Positions 54,442 to 61,452 of a stretch of DNA of 64,000 nt are shown in pieces. Each line of letters opens with the position of its first letter. The stretch's first letter is position 1. The position numbers and the translations under genes were made by a program. The notes under the pieces were generated by a model. The model was not told where the DNA came from, made no database searches, and worked only from the letters and a program-made list of their open reading frames with translations. The DNA is from Verrucomicrobiaceae bacterium. Lineage in GTDB: Bacteria; Verrucomicrobiota; Verrucomicrobiia; Verrucomicrobiales; Verrucomicrobiaceae. Location: NCBI GenBank assembly GCA_016795365.1, contig JAEUHN010000032.1:1-64000 (forward strand), read 5' to 3'.

Positions 54442-55341
54442 ATGCCCGACATCGTGACTTCCCCTTCCCTGCTGCTAGCGAATGACTGGCAGGATTATCA
54501 ACTGCTCGACGCAGGCGACGGCATGAAGTGCGAGCGCTGGGGAGAGTTCACCCTTGTGCGTCCTGATCCGCAGATCATCTGGCCCCGGCGCAATGGCAAG
54601 GCCTGGTCCGGGTGGGATGCCTTTTACCATCGAAGCGAGAAAGGTGGCGGGCGATGGGAGTTCCGCCGCACGCTGCCGGAATCATGGACGGTGCGCTACA
54701 AGAAGCTCGCCTTCCAGATTCGCCCCACCAGCTTCAAGCACACCGGGCTGTTCCCTGAGCAGGCGGTGAACTGGGACTGGTGCAGCACGAAGATCTCTGC
54801 CGCACGGGAACAAGGACGGGACGTTAGCGTTCTCAACTTGTTCGGCTACACCGGAGCCGCGAGCGTTGCCGCCGCTGCCGCCGGAGCGCAGGTCTGCCAT
54901 GTGGATGCGGCGAAGGGCATGGTCGATTGGTGTGGCGTGAATGCCGAGGTGTCCGGCCTGCGCCGCGACAGCATCCGCTACATCGTGGACGACTGCGTGA
55001 AGTTCGTCCGGCGCGAGGTAAAGCGAGGCCGCCGTTACGACGCGCTGATCATGGATCCGCCCAGCTACGGACGTGGTGCCAGTGGTGAACTCTGGAAGCT
55101 GGAGACCCACCTTTGGCCCCTGCTCAAGGAGTGCCGCGATGTGCTGAGCGATCGCCCGCTGTTCTTCCTCATCAATGCCTACACCACCGGCCTTTCACCC
55201 TCGGTGCTGGCCAATCTTTTGTCCGAACTCATGCACGATCACGCCGGAACGGTCACGACGGGTGAAGTGGGGCTCCCCATTCAGGCGGATGGCAAGGTGC
55301 TGCCCTGCGGCATCTACGGACGCTGGTCCATGAACGGATAA
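54442..55341 (+). CDS. Class I SAM-dependent methyltransferase (RlmI/RlmL-type Rossmann fold)
   Basis: A 299-residue protein from the ATG at 54442 (a GTG 13 codons upstream is also possible). SAM-binding motif I is VLNLFGYTGAASVAAAAAGA near residue 129, then VDAAKGMVDWCGVNAEVSG; the catalytic-loop motif is ALIMDPPSYGRGASGELW near residue 208. This is the pattern of rRNA large-subunit methyltransferases such as RlmI, without the N-terminal PUA domain. The substrate is likely RNA but is not known. Confidence 0.8.
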   Translation: MPDIVTSPSLLLANDWQDYQLLDAGDGMKCERWGEFTLVRPDPQIIWPRRNGKAWSGWDAFYHRSEKGGGRWEFRRTLPESWTVRYKKLAFQIRPTSFKHTGLFPEQAVNWDWCSTKISAAREQGRDVSVLNLFGYTGAASVAAAAAGAQVCHVDAAKGMVDWCGVNAEVSGLRRDSIRYIVDDCVKFVRREVKRGRRYDALIMDPPSYGRGASGELWKLETHLWPLLKECRDVLSDRPLFFLINAYTTGLSPSVLANLLSELMHDHAGTVTTGEVGLPIQADGKVLPCGIYGRWSMNG

Positions 55342-55400
55342 ACGATCAACAACGAGGCAGACTGATGCGACGATGGGGCGTTCGCCATCTTCTGGTGACA

Positions 55401-55432
55401 ACGAAAAGCCCGCAGCCTTTCGACTGCGGGCT
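55401..55432 (-). terminator. Rho-independent terminator of the hsp20 operon
   Basis: A 9-base-pair GC-rich stem (AGCCCGCAG with CTGCGGGCT) around an 8-base loop at 55407-55432, followed on the minus strand by TTTTCG. It comes 24 bases after the last hsp20 stop. Confidence 0.8.
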
Positions 55433-55455
55433 CCGGGCATGGATTGGCGACTCCT

Positions 55456-55839
55456 TTAGTTGACCGCGATTTGTCGAGGCTTGGCCGCCTCGCGGATGGG
55501 CAAGGTGATGACCAGCACGCCATCGGTGAACAGGGCACTGAGCCTGTCCTCGTCGATCGGCGCATTGAGGCGAAGGCGGAGGGCATAGCCGAGGTCGTTG
55601 AGTTCACGATGGAGCGGCTTCCAGGAACTGGGGGCCGGTTCGCGCCGGGCAGCTTCCACGGAGAGGACGTTCTGATCGAAGCCGATGGTCACGGCATCTT
55701 TGGGAACGCCGGGCAGCTCGACTTTGATAGTGTAAACCTGGTCCGACGCGCTGGTGGAGTAGCGTGGCTTGCGCAACGCTTGCTCATTGCCAACAGGAGC
55801 GGACGGGGCGGTGGTAGATGGAGTGCAGCAGGTAGTCAT
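55456..55839 (-). CDS. Small heat-shock protein (Hsp20), second gene
   Basis: A 127-residue protein. The alpha-crystallin domain runs from about residue 33 to 122: YTIKVELPGVPKDAVTIGFDQNVLSVEA..., then LRLRLNAPIDEDRLSALFTDGVLVITLPI. The N-terminal arm is short, Cys/Thr-rich and divergent (MTTCCTPSTTAPSAPV). It is shorter and more divergent than the first Hsp20. It follows the first gene by 36 bases and is probably in the same sigma-54 transcript; the two may form mixed oligomers that hold unfolded proteins. Confidence 0.9.
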   Translation of the reverse strand: MTTCCTPSTTAPSAPVGNEQALRKPRYSTSASDQVYTIKVELPGVPKDAVTIGFDQNVLSVEAARREPAPSSWKPLHRELNDLGYALRLRLNAPIDEDRLSALFTDGVLVITLPIREAAKPRQIAVN

Positions 55840-55875
55840 GGCAGGTTTCAGAAGGTTCAGGGTTGGGGGCTGGAT

Positions 55876-56310
55876 TTAGTTCACTTCGATGGTGCGGAGC
55901 TTGCGGTGCTCCTGCTTGGGCAGGGTGACCGTGAGGAGACCGTTGTCGAGCTTGGCCGAGATACGATCTTCGGCTACGCTGTCAGGCACGGAGACCGAGC
56001 GACTCAGGCTGTAGGACTGCTCGTCCTCGCCTGACTTTTCGCGCTTCTCAGCCGTCACGGTCAGCATGCGGTCGCGAAGCTCGAGCTTCACATCCTCCTT
56101 CTTCACGCCCGGGATCTCGAAACGTGCATAGAAGTTGTCAGCGTCCTCATAGACGTCGGTGGCAAGGCGGGCCGGGACGTTAGCTCCGAAGAAGTTGCCC
56201 ACATCGAACAGGCTGCCGAAGGCAGGAAATCCTGCAAAGGGGTGGCGGAGCCATTCATCGAAGTCAGCGACACGGGCAAGGTTGGCGGGGTTGGGGCGTG
56301 TGAGTTTCAT
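55876..56310 (-). CDS. Small heat-shock protein (Hsp20), first gene
   Basis: A 144-residue protein from the ATG at 56310. A Pro/Phe-rich N-terminal arm (HPFAGFPAFGSLFDVGNFFG) leads into the alpha-crystallin domain (YARFEIPGVKKEDVKLELRDRMLTVTAEKREK..., SRSVSVPDSVAEDRISAKLDNGLLTVTLPK), and the conserved C-terminal end (RKLRTIEVN) is present. An ATP-independent holdase chaperone. A consensus sigma-54 promoter lies about 70 bases upstream of the start (56373-56388). Confidence 0.93.
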   Translation of the reverse strand: MKLTRPNPANLARVADFDEWLRHPFAGFPAFGSLFDVGNFFGANVPARLATDVYEDADNFYARFEIPGVKKEDVKLELRDRMLTVTAEKREKSGEDEQSYSLSRSVSVPDSVAEDRISAKLDNGLLTVTLPKQEHRKLRTIEVN

Positions 56311-56372
56311 GGTGTATTGGGGTTGTTGAGTTTGGGTTGATGGCGTTGTGATTTCAACGTGCTCACCACCCT

Positions 56373-56388
56373 TGCAAACCTCGTGCCA
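56373..56388 (-). promoter_or_regulatory. Sigma-54 promoter of the hsp20 operon
   Basis: Reads TGGCACGAGGTTTGCA on the minus strand, an exact match to the -24/-12 consensus TGGCACG-N4-TTGCA. The GG and GC are correctly spaced. Transcription would start about 12 bases after the GC, leaving a leader of about 50 bases before the first hsp20 ATG. Sigma-54 needs an enhancer-binding ATPase, so this would make the chaperones inducible by one; no such activator gene is visible in the window. Confidence 0.8.
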
Positions 56389-56537
56389 GCCCCTCCCCAC
56401 CGCTCTCCAAGCTTGTTAAATCAAGCCTCCTGGCGTTTTTCAACCCCAAAACAAAGCGCGCCATTAAGAGCCATAATAGCCCAATGACGCGCCAAGTTTG
56501 AATAGAACAATGAGTCAATTCGACTCTCTAATAGACC

Positions 56538-57266
56538 TTATGCTGCCAGCCAGATGTTGCTGAGCATGAGCACCTCACCCGTCCCCTTGCCCTCTCCCAC
56601 CGAACGAACCGCCTTGTCCAACATCACTGTCAGATCATCCGCCCCCACACCCACAGCTCGCACGCGGCAAGCCGCGAACGGCACCGCCTGCTGACCATTG
56701 ATCGGAGAGACCATCGCCGACGGCTTGCTCCACACGAATTGAGCCTGGCAGCCCGCCCCCTGGCACGCTGTCGCCAACGCCTCCGCCACACGACTCAAAG
56801 CCACCACGAGTCGATCGCGAGCCCCACGAGGATTCGTCGTTCCAGCCAGCAAAGCCACCGTCGTCACCTCTGTCACCTGCATCTGTGGAAAGGCTCGCGT
56901 ATCCTCCAGCAACTCCATCTGACGAATCTCAAAAGCCGCCCGCTGTGCCAAACCCAGCACCCAGGCATGGGCCGCCGCCATGGGCGTCAATGCCGCCGGA
57001 TCATCCACCACAAAGCCAGATCCCCTCACATCCGACGGAGAGCCCAGACACGCCATGCCGAGACGACGAAATTGCATCGCGAGCCGACCCGAAACACTGA
57101 GCATCTCCTCCCAGCGAACACGCCCGACCAGCGGAGCGATGGCCGCAGGCACATCGCTCGAAAGATTATTAAAGCTAGCTTTCGCAGCTTTGAAGACCAA
57201 ATCTGACAGGTCGTTGCCAGCAGTTTGAGCCAAGGAGACAGATTGACGAAGGGAGGCCGGATTCAT
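56538..57266 (-). CDS. Unknown protein in operon with the HTH-DCD regulator
   Basis: A 242-residue protein from the ATG at 57266 (MNPASLRQSV); codons further upstream overlap the preceding gene. No leader, no membrane span. It is alpha-helical in its first half (SLAQTAGNDLSDLVFKAAKASFNN; RWEEMLSVSGRLAMQFRRLG) with a central conserved-looking region (MAAAHAWVLGLAQRAAFEIRQMELLED) and a beta-rich part (GCQAQFVWSKPSAMVSPINGQQAVPFAACRVRAVGVGADDLTVML). I do not recognise the family. The gap to the regulator gene upstream is 49 bases on the same strand, so the two are probably one transcription unit, with this as the regulated or effector gene. Confidence 0.6.
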   Translation of the reverse strand: MNPASLRQSVSLAQTAGNDLSDLVFKAAKASFNNLSSDVPAAIAPLVGRVRWEEMLSVSGRLAMQFRRLGMACLGSPSDVRGSGFVVDDPAALTPMAAAHAWVLGLAQRAAFEIRQMELLEDTRAFPQMQVTEVTTVALLAGTTNPRGARDRLVVALSRVAEALATACQGAGCQAQFVWSKPSAMVSPINGQQAVPFAACRVRAVGVGADDLTVMLDKAVRSVGEGKGTGEVLMLSNIWLAA

Positions 57267-57315
57267 GAGCGAGAAGGGTGGGCGTGGTGAATGAAGGTGT
57301 TGAGGTGAGGGAAAT

Positions 57316-58113
57316 TCAGACGTGCACCAGGGACTCCTGGGCGAGGTATTCGAAGGAGACGGACAAGCACGGATCCCCAGCACGAAGAGGCAGATCCATG
57401 GGTCCCAGGTTGATCAAACCAAAGGTCAACTGACCAACCGAGCCCGGCTCACGCAGCCGGTGGCAAAACAACTGCACAAACCCCGTCGCAAAAGGATCCG
57501 TGAGACCATTGACCACCACACGCACGCGACCATGAAGCTTCAGATCTTCGTGCGTGTGAAACTCCACCATCTGACCGCGCTTGAGGACCAAGCCTTTGGT
57601 CAAATCATGATCCACCCCAACCTCGGAACCAATCGAGCGAACGGTCGCCACAGAACCAAAGGTGAGCAGCAGGCTCGTCTGCAGAAGACGCTCGCGATGA
57701 GCCTCCTGCCTCAAGTCCAGCCCATCGATCTCGACCGCCCCGCCATTGATCGCCTCTTCGATCTCGTGCGCCACAAGCACATGCGCACCACGCAGATCGA
57801 GCGAGTTATAAAGCTCCTCCCTCCCCTGCTCCAACAGCTGACGACGCCCCTCCGGGCTGCTTTTCCACATCTCGTGTGCCGTCTGGATTCCCGTCCAGAA
57901 ATCCGGCTCCACATTGAGCAACGACTTCAGCTTCATCTTCAAATCCATGCTCAACGGATACTTCCCGTTGATGATCCCATTCAGGTAGGGGCGTGTCAGA
58001 CTGAGCTTTGTCGCCGCCTCTGTCTGATTCAGATTCCTGGCCGCAAGCAAGTCGGCAAGCGTGCCCCCCACCGACTTGGGAGCCCCTTTTGATGCACTGT
58101 TTGTCGTAACCAT
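57316..58113 (-). CDS. HigA-type HTH regulator fused to a dCTP-deaminase/dUTPase-fold domain
   Basis: A 265-residue protein from the ATG at 58113. Residues about 18-75 are a HigA-type XRE HTH (LADLLAARNLNQTEAATKLSLTRPYLNGIINGKYPLSMDLKMKL..., then EPDFWTGIQTAHEMWK). From about residue 108 to 260 the chain follows the dCTP-deaminase (Dcd) fold: AHEIEEAINGGAVEIDG at the start (compare DRDIEAWLDEGRLSI in E. coli Dcd), then LKRGQMVEFHTHEDLKLHGRV and VGQLTFGLINLGPMDLPLRAGDPCLSVSFEYL, matching the strand around the catalytic Glu (IVLEFYNSG). By that alignment the Glu is Gly232, so a nucleotide-sensing, non-catalytic role is inferred. Confidence 0.75.
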   Translation of the reverse strand: MVTTNSASKGAPKSVGGTLADLLAARNLNQTEAATKLSLTRPYLNGIINGKYPLSMDLKMKLKSLLNVEPDFWTGIQTAHEMWKSSPEGRRQLLEQGREELYNSLDLRGAHVLVAHEIEEAINGGAVEIDGLDLRQEAHRERLLQTSLLLTFGSVATVRSIGSEVGVDHDLTKGLVLKRGQMVEFHTHEDLKLHGRVRVVVNGLTDPFATGFVQLFCHRLREPGSVGQLTFGLINLGPMDLPLRAGDPCLSVSFEYLAQESLVHV

Positions 58114-58134
58114 GCGTCTGTTTAATCTTACATG

Positions 58135-58201
58135 TGTCTTGTGTAAAGACAAAAAGAGCATTTTTCTTAATTCATATTAACATATTATTAACATATGTTA
58201 A
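58135..58201 (-). promoter_or_regulatory. AT-rich control region of the HTH-DCD operon with operator-like inverted repeats
   Basis: Contains TGTCTT-N5-AAGACA at 58135-58151, close to a plausible promoter (-10 TAAGAT about 12 bases before the start region and TTTGTC 17 bases further up), and a perfect 14-base palindrome TTAACATATGTTAA at 58188-58201 preceded by a half-copy TTAACATATTA. The segment is far more AT-rich than the neighbourhood. XRE regulators often repress themselves through such sites. Confidence 0.6.
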
Positions 58202-58301
58202 ATAACCTTTATTCCTTATTAGAAAAGCCTTTCCAGTCACTAGCCACCCTCCAACACGTTCAGTTCTTCACACTTCTCATCAGAGCAGCAGACTATTTTT
58301 T

Positions 58302-58326
58302 GTGTCAGACCCACTCTATCTGACAC
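58302..58326. promoter_or_regulatory. Inverted repeat upstream of the MnmM-like gene
   Basis: GTGTCAGA and TCTGACAC are perfect 8-base arms with a 9-base spacer, 69 bases before the methyltransferase ATG. It could be an operator or a weak hairpin; nothing more can be said. Confidence 0.45.
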
Positions 58327-58394
58327 CCCATCAGCAAAACTGGCTCCACTGACCAAAAACATTGCTCTGCACGCAGGTTCAGACACCGTGACCA

Positions 58395-59003
58395 ATGGCC
58401 GCTCCCGACCCTCATGCCCTGCCCACGTCCGTTGATTTTGCCCACGCCTTGATCGAAACGCGGGTGAACCCTGGCGACTGGGTCGTGGATGCCACCGCCG
58501 GCAACGGACATGACACCCTCTTCCTGGCACGGCTCGTGACACCCGCAGGACGAGTCTTCGCCTTCGACATTCAAGCCGAAGCCATCACCAGCACCCGTGA
58601 CCGACTTGCCGCCGCCGATGCCCTGTCCGCCTGCACCTTGATCCACGCCAGCCACCACCAGCTCGCCTCACAACTGCCTCCCGAAGCAGCCGGCCGGTTG
58701 GCCGCCATCATGTTCAACCTCGGCTGGCTGCCCGGGCACGACAAAGCTTGCATCACCCAGACAGACACCACCCTCGCCGCCGTGCAGGTAGCCTTGGAAT
58801 GGCTGCGCCCAGGCGGACTTCTCACCATCGTCGCCTACCCCGGACACGCTGGCGGCGATGTGGAATCGCAAGCCATCGCCCTCTGGGCCAGCTCGCTCCC
58901 TTCCAACTCCCACGAAGTCCGCCACCTCCGCCCCGCCAATCGCCAAGGCAAAAGCCCCGAATGCTGGGCTATCCGAATGCGACCCACGGGCCAGGACCGC
59001 TAG
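58395..59003 (+). CDS. MnmM/YtqB-like SAM-dependent methyltransferase
   Basis: A 202-residue protein. SAM motif I is VVDATAGNGHDTLFLARLV near residue 30. The family-specific stretch is IMFNLGWLPGHDKACITQTDTTLAAVQVALEWLRPGGLLTIVAYPGHAGG, shared with YtqB (PF06962), which was identified as MnmM, the methyltransferase that completes mnm5s2U in tRNA in bacteria lacking bifunctional MnmC. The assignment fits a verrucomicrobium but activity on tRNA is inferred. A tRNA-Arg gene follows on the other strand. Confidence 0.8.
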   Translation: MAAPDPHALPTSVDFAHALIETRVNPGDWVVDATAGNGHDTLFLARLVTPAGRVFAFDIQAEAITSTRDRLAAADALSACTLIHASHHQLASQLPPEAAGRLAAIMFNLGWLPGHDKACITQTDTTLAAVQVALEWLRPGGLLTIVAYPGHAGGDVESQAIALWASSLPSNSHEVRHLRPANRQGKSPECWAIRMRPTGQDR

Positions 59004-59197
59004 ATCGAATGCCGAGCCAGAGTTCACAGCCTACCGACAGTTGGTCTGAACTTCCATTGCCGGCCGAGGCGACAATCACTCCGTCGAAGGCACCTGCCGG
59101 TGCTCTTGACGAGCGCAGCCTCTCTCCATCAAGGGTTCCGAGGCCTTGTTACACCGGGTGAGATTCCCCTTTTTCCTCGTGATCTCGCCACGCCAAC

Positions 59198-59269
59198 TAT
59201 CCCCGACAGGAATCGAACCTGTATTTAGAGTTTAGGAAACCCTCGTTCTATCCATTGAACTACGGGGAC
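59198..59269 (-). tRNA. tRNA-Arg(CCU)
   Basis: Minus-strand cloverleaf of 72 bases. Acceptor GTCCCCG pairs with CGGGGAT (one G-T pair), anticodon arm AGGGT-TTCCTAA-ACTCT has anticodon CCU, and the T-arm is CAGGTTCGATTCCTG. The discriminator is A and no CCA is encoded. An integrase gene begins 109 bases past its 5' end, so this gene marks the edge of a mobile island. Confidence 0.92.
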
Positions 59270-59377
59270 GGAAGACTTGATTTACAAGGAAATTGAGGCG
59301 GCTGGATGAGCTTTCATTTGCAAATTATACGTTCAAATTATACGGTAGGAGTCGGCAGAACCAAAACCGGCCACCCC

Positions 59378-60481
59378 ATGACGGAACCCACCAAGACTTG
59401 GACACCCACGAAGTATCCTCGGCTGTATAAGCACCGCTCCGGCACCTACTATGCAAGAGTCTCTGCCGGAGGCAAGGAGACGTGGCGCAGCCTCAAGACA
59501 AAGCTGCTTTCGGTTGCTCGCCAGGAGCTTGATGAGAAGCAGAAGGACGCGGAGCAACGCGCAGAACTCAACCCCGAGAAGCCGCTTGGGGAGAAGCTGA
59601 CCACCGCCGAAGCCTTCGTGATTCGTGAGAAGCAGATCGCCAACAACCCCGCCATCAAGAAGTCCACCAAGCACTACCTGTCTCAGATTATGTTAGCCCT
59701 CAAGCGCAGTTGGCCCACGCTGGAGCGCACCGAGTTGAGCAAGATCAGCGTAGAGGAGTGCGAGGCATGGGCGGGGCGTTGCGCCAAGCGCATGTCCCCC
59801 ACTCGATTTAACGCCATGCTCAGCATGGTGCGTTCTCTGTTTGACATTGCAATTCAGAAGGGATGCCGTCGCACCAATCCGGCAGCCAAGCTGAAACGTC
59901 TTCGTGTCCGCTTCAAGGAGCTGTCCCACATCCTTCCCAGCCGCTCGCAGTTCTCCGCCTATGTTCAGACCATTCGGGATGCAGGCGGTAGGTTCTCGAA
60001 TGATTGCGCCGACTATGTCGAGTTCTTGGCTTACACCGGAGTGAGGCGAGGAGAGGCACCGTGGATTCAGTGGCGTCACTGCGACTTTGCCAAGGGCGAG
60101 ATTGTCATTGAGGGCAATCCCGAGGACGGAACGAAGAACCACGAAGTCCGCCGCGTGCCCATGATTGCCGCCGTTCGAACCCTGCTTGAAAACATCCGCA
60201 AAGAACGCCCTTCATGCGCACCCACTGACAAGGTGCTGAGCGTCACGATGGCAAAGAACGCCATGGACCGCGCTGCTCAAAAAAATCAAATCGCCCGCTT
60301 CACTCATCACGATTTGCGGCATCTTTTCGCGACGGTTTGCATCGAGTCAGGCGTTGATATACCGACTGTCTCGAAGTGGCTTGGTCACAAGGACGGGGGA
60401 GCGCTCGCAATGAAGGTTTACGGCCATCTGCGGAATGAGCACTCGCTGGCTGCTGCGACGCGCGTGTCTTTCGCTGCTTGA
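59378..60481 (+). CDS. Tyrosine recombinase/integrase next to tRNA-Arg
   Basis: A 367-residue protein from the ATG at 59378; the frame is open 24 codons upstream. An N-terminal arm-binding region (RLYKHRSGTYYARVSAGGKETWRSLKTKLLS) resembles the AP2-like/arm-type domains of phage integrases. A core-binding domain covers residues about 80-170. The catalytic domain has YTGVRRGEA (Arg I), HHDLRHLFAT (H-x-x-R), WLGHKDG and the Tyr in MKVYGHL. It faces away from the tRNA. Probable integrase of the island. Confidence 0.9.
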   Translation: MTEPTKTWTPTKYPRLYKHRSGTYYARVSAGGKETWRSLKTKLLSVARQELDEKQKDAEQRAELNPEKPLGEKLTTAEAFVIREKQIANNPAIKKSTKHYLSQIMLALKRSWPTLERTELSKISVEECEAWAGRCAKRMSPTRFNAMLSMVRSLFDIAIQKGCRRTNPAAKLKRLRVRFKELSHILPSRSQFSAYVQTIRDAGGRFSNDCADYVEFLAYTGVRRGEAPWIQWRHCDFAKGEIVIEGNPEDGTKNHEVRRVPMIAAVRTLLENIRKERPSCAPTDKVLSVTMAKNAMDRAAQKNQIARFTHHDLRHLFATVCIESGVDIPTVSKWLGHKDGGALAMKVYGHLRNEHSLAAATRVSFAA

Positions 60482-60752
60482 CCGCCGACGCCCAGTTCTT
60501 CGCGCCAGACGACGTTTTGTTGCCCTTGGCACTGTCACTGCCAGGCTTGGGCTTCCTCACCTTCGCTCCGGCTCCGACGTAGCGCCCAGCCTCCTTCAAA
60601 AGACGATCCACCTCGCTCTTGGGAATCAGTGCGCGCCCCAGGTCAGTCACAGCCCAGACCTTTCCCGCATAAAGTTGCCGGTATGCCCAAGTGCGCTCCT
60701 TGCCAAACAAAGCGGCGAACTCAGTGGGCGTGTAGGTTACTTTGTCCGCCAT
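60300..60752 (-). CDS. Excisionase-like small HTH protein overlapping the integrase 3' end
   Basis: A 150-residue frame. The first half has a winged-helix/excisionase pattern: TYTPTEFAALFGKERTWAYRQLYAGKVWAVTDLGRALIPKSEVDRLLKEAGR, as in MerR-like Xis proteins. The C-terminal half is basic and low in structure (KVRKPKPGSDSAKGNKTSSGAKN...) and lies antisense to the end of the integrase gene, so its real extent is uncertain. Its 5' end is 35 bases from the left inverted repeat at 60788. Confidence 0.65.
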   Translation of the reverse strand: MADKVTYTPTEFAALFGKERTWAYRQLYAGKVWAVTDLGRALIPKSEVDRLLKEAGRYVGAGAKVRKPKPGSDSAKGNKTSSGAKNWASAVKQRKTRASQQPASAHSADGRKPSLRALPRPCDQATSRQSVYQRLTRCKPSRKDAANRDE

Positions 60753-60787
60753 GGGAGCTTTTCAAAGCGCTGTTGGACTATGAAACC

Positions 60788-60809
60788 GTTTCATGGGATT
60801 CTGTTTCAC
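60788..60809. repeat. Left 22-bp inverted repeat of the recombinase module
   Basis: Starts GTTTCATGGG and ends TCTGTTTCAC. An exact reverse complement lies at 61431-61452, on the far side of the recombinase gene. Immediately to its left is TGAAACCG, which makes the palindromic core TGAAAC-C-GTTTCA (60781-60793). Confidence 0.95.
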
Positions 60810-60851
60810 TACACTACAACGTCCGAACCGGTCATCAACGAGGAAATCCGA

Positions 60852-61418
60852 CTACTTCCACGTTCTTTGGATTAGAGTTCTCTCTTCGTCATCCCTTACG
60901 TCCAGATAGATGGCAGTAGTGGCCGATTGGGAATGGCCGAACCAAAGTTGCAGCAAGTTCAGTGGAATCTTAGCAATGGCTCCTCGTATTCCGAAAGCAT
61001 GTCGAAGCCCTTTTGCCGTGGCGTGAATACCAGTGATTTCCGCTGCGTTCATCACTCGCTTGATGATTCTCCAGCCGGTCGTTCGAGAGAACGCCCACAG
61101 TGGTCCTTCACCCCCTTGATCAACAAGATTTCGCAGGGCTGACAGCAATGAATTGGGCACCGGAATCCGCCTGAACTCCTTACGTTCACGCTTTTTCAGC
61201 GAGCGGATACGAATCACTCCAGTGGCATGATCGATGTCTTGGGCAGTCAGTGACAACGCCTCAGAAATTCTCATTCCAGTGTAGTAGATAGTCGTGCAGA
61301 AGAGCGCTTCAGAGCGGCACAATCGTCGGCAGCACTTCAAGAATCTTCGACCTTCCTCTTGGGTCATGTATTTGCGCCGTCCTTCAGGGTCATAGGCGCT
61401 GTAGTTCTTTCGGCTCAT
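60852..61418 (-). CDS. Short tyrosine recombinase enclosed by inverted repeats
   Basis: A 188-residue protein from the ATG at 61418, preceded by a strong Shine-Dalgarno GGAGGTGG (61423-61430). It consists almost only of the catalytic domain: YYTGMRISEALSL (Arg I), GLRHAFGIRG (LRH; the usual His before Arg is a Lys), LWFGHSQSATTAIYLDV (GH and Tyr). Small size and absence of an arm-binding domain resemble FimB/E-type inverters and integron-like recombinases. It is surrounded by perfect 22-bp inverted repeats, so its own segment is the likely substrate. Confidence 0.88.
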   Translation of the reverse strand: MSRKNYSAYDPEGRRKYMTQEEGRRFLKCCRRLCRSEALFCTTIYYTGMRISEALSLTAQDIDHATGVIRIRSLKKRERKEFRRIPVPNSLLSALRNLVDQGGEGPLWAFSRTTGWRIIKRVMNAAEITGIHATAKGLRHAFGIRGAIAKIPLNLLQLWFGHSQSATTAIYLDVRDDEERTLIQRTWK

Positions 61419-61430
61419 GGGTCCACCTCC

Positions 61431-61452
61431 GTGAAACAGAATCCCATGAAAC
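61431..61452. repeat. Right 22-bp inverted repeat, containing the start codon of the next gene
   Basis: Exact reverse complement of 60788-60809. The ATG of the secreted protein at 61446 lies inside it, and the recombinase Shine-Dalgarno ends just at its left edge. Confidence 0.95.

Noticed and set aside
57316-58113. An active dCTP deaminase
   Set aside because: The position of the catalytic Glu is a Gly in the alignment, and the N-terminal HTH points to regulation.
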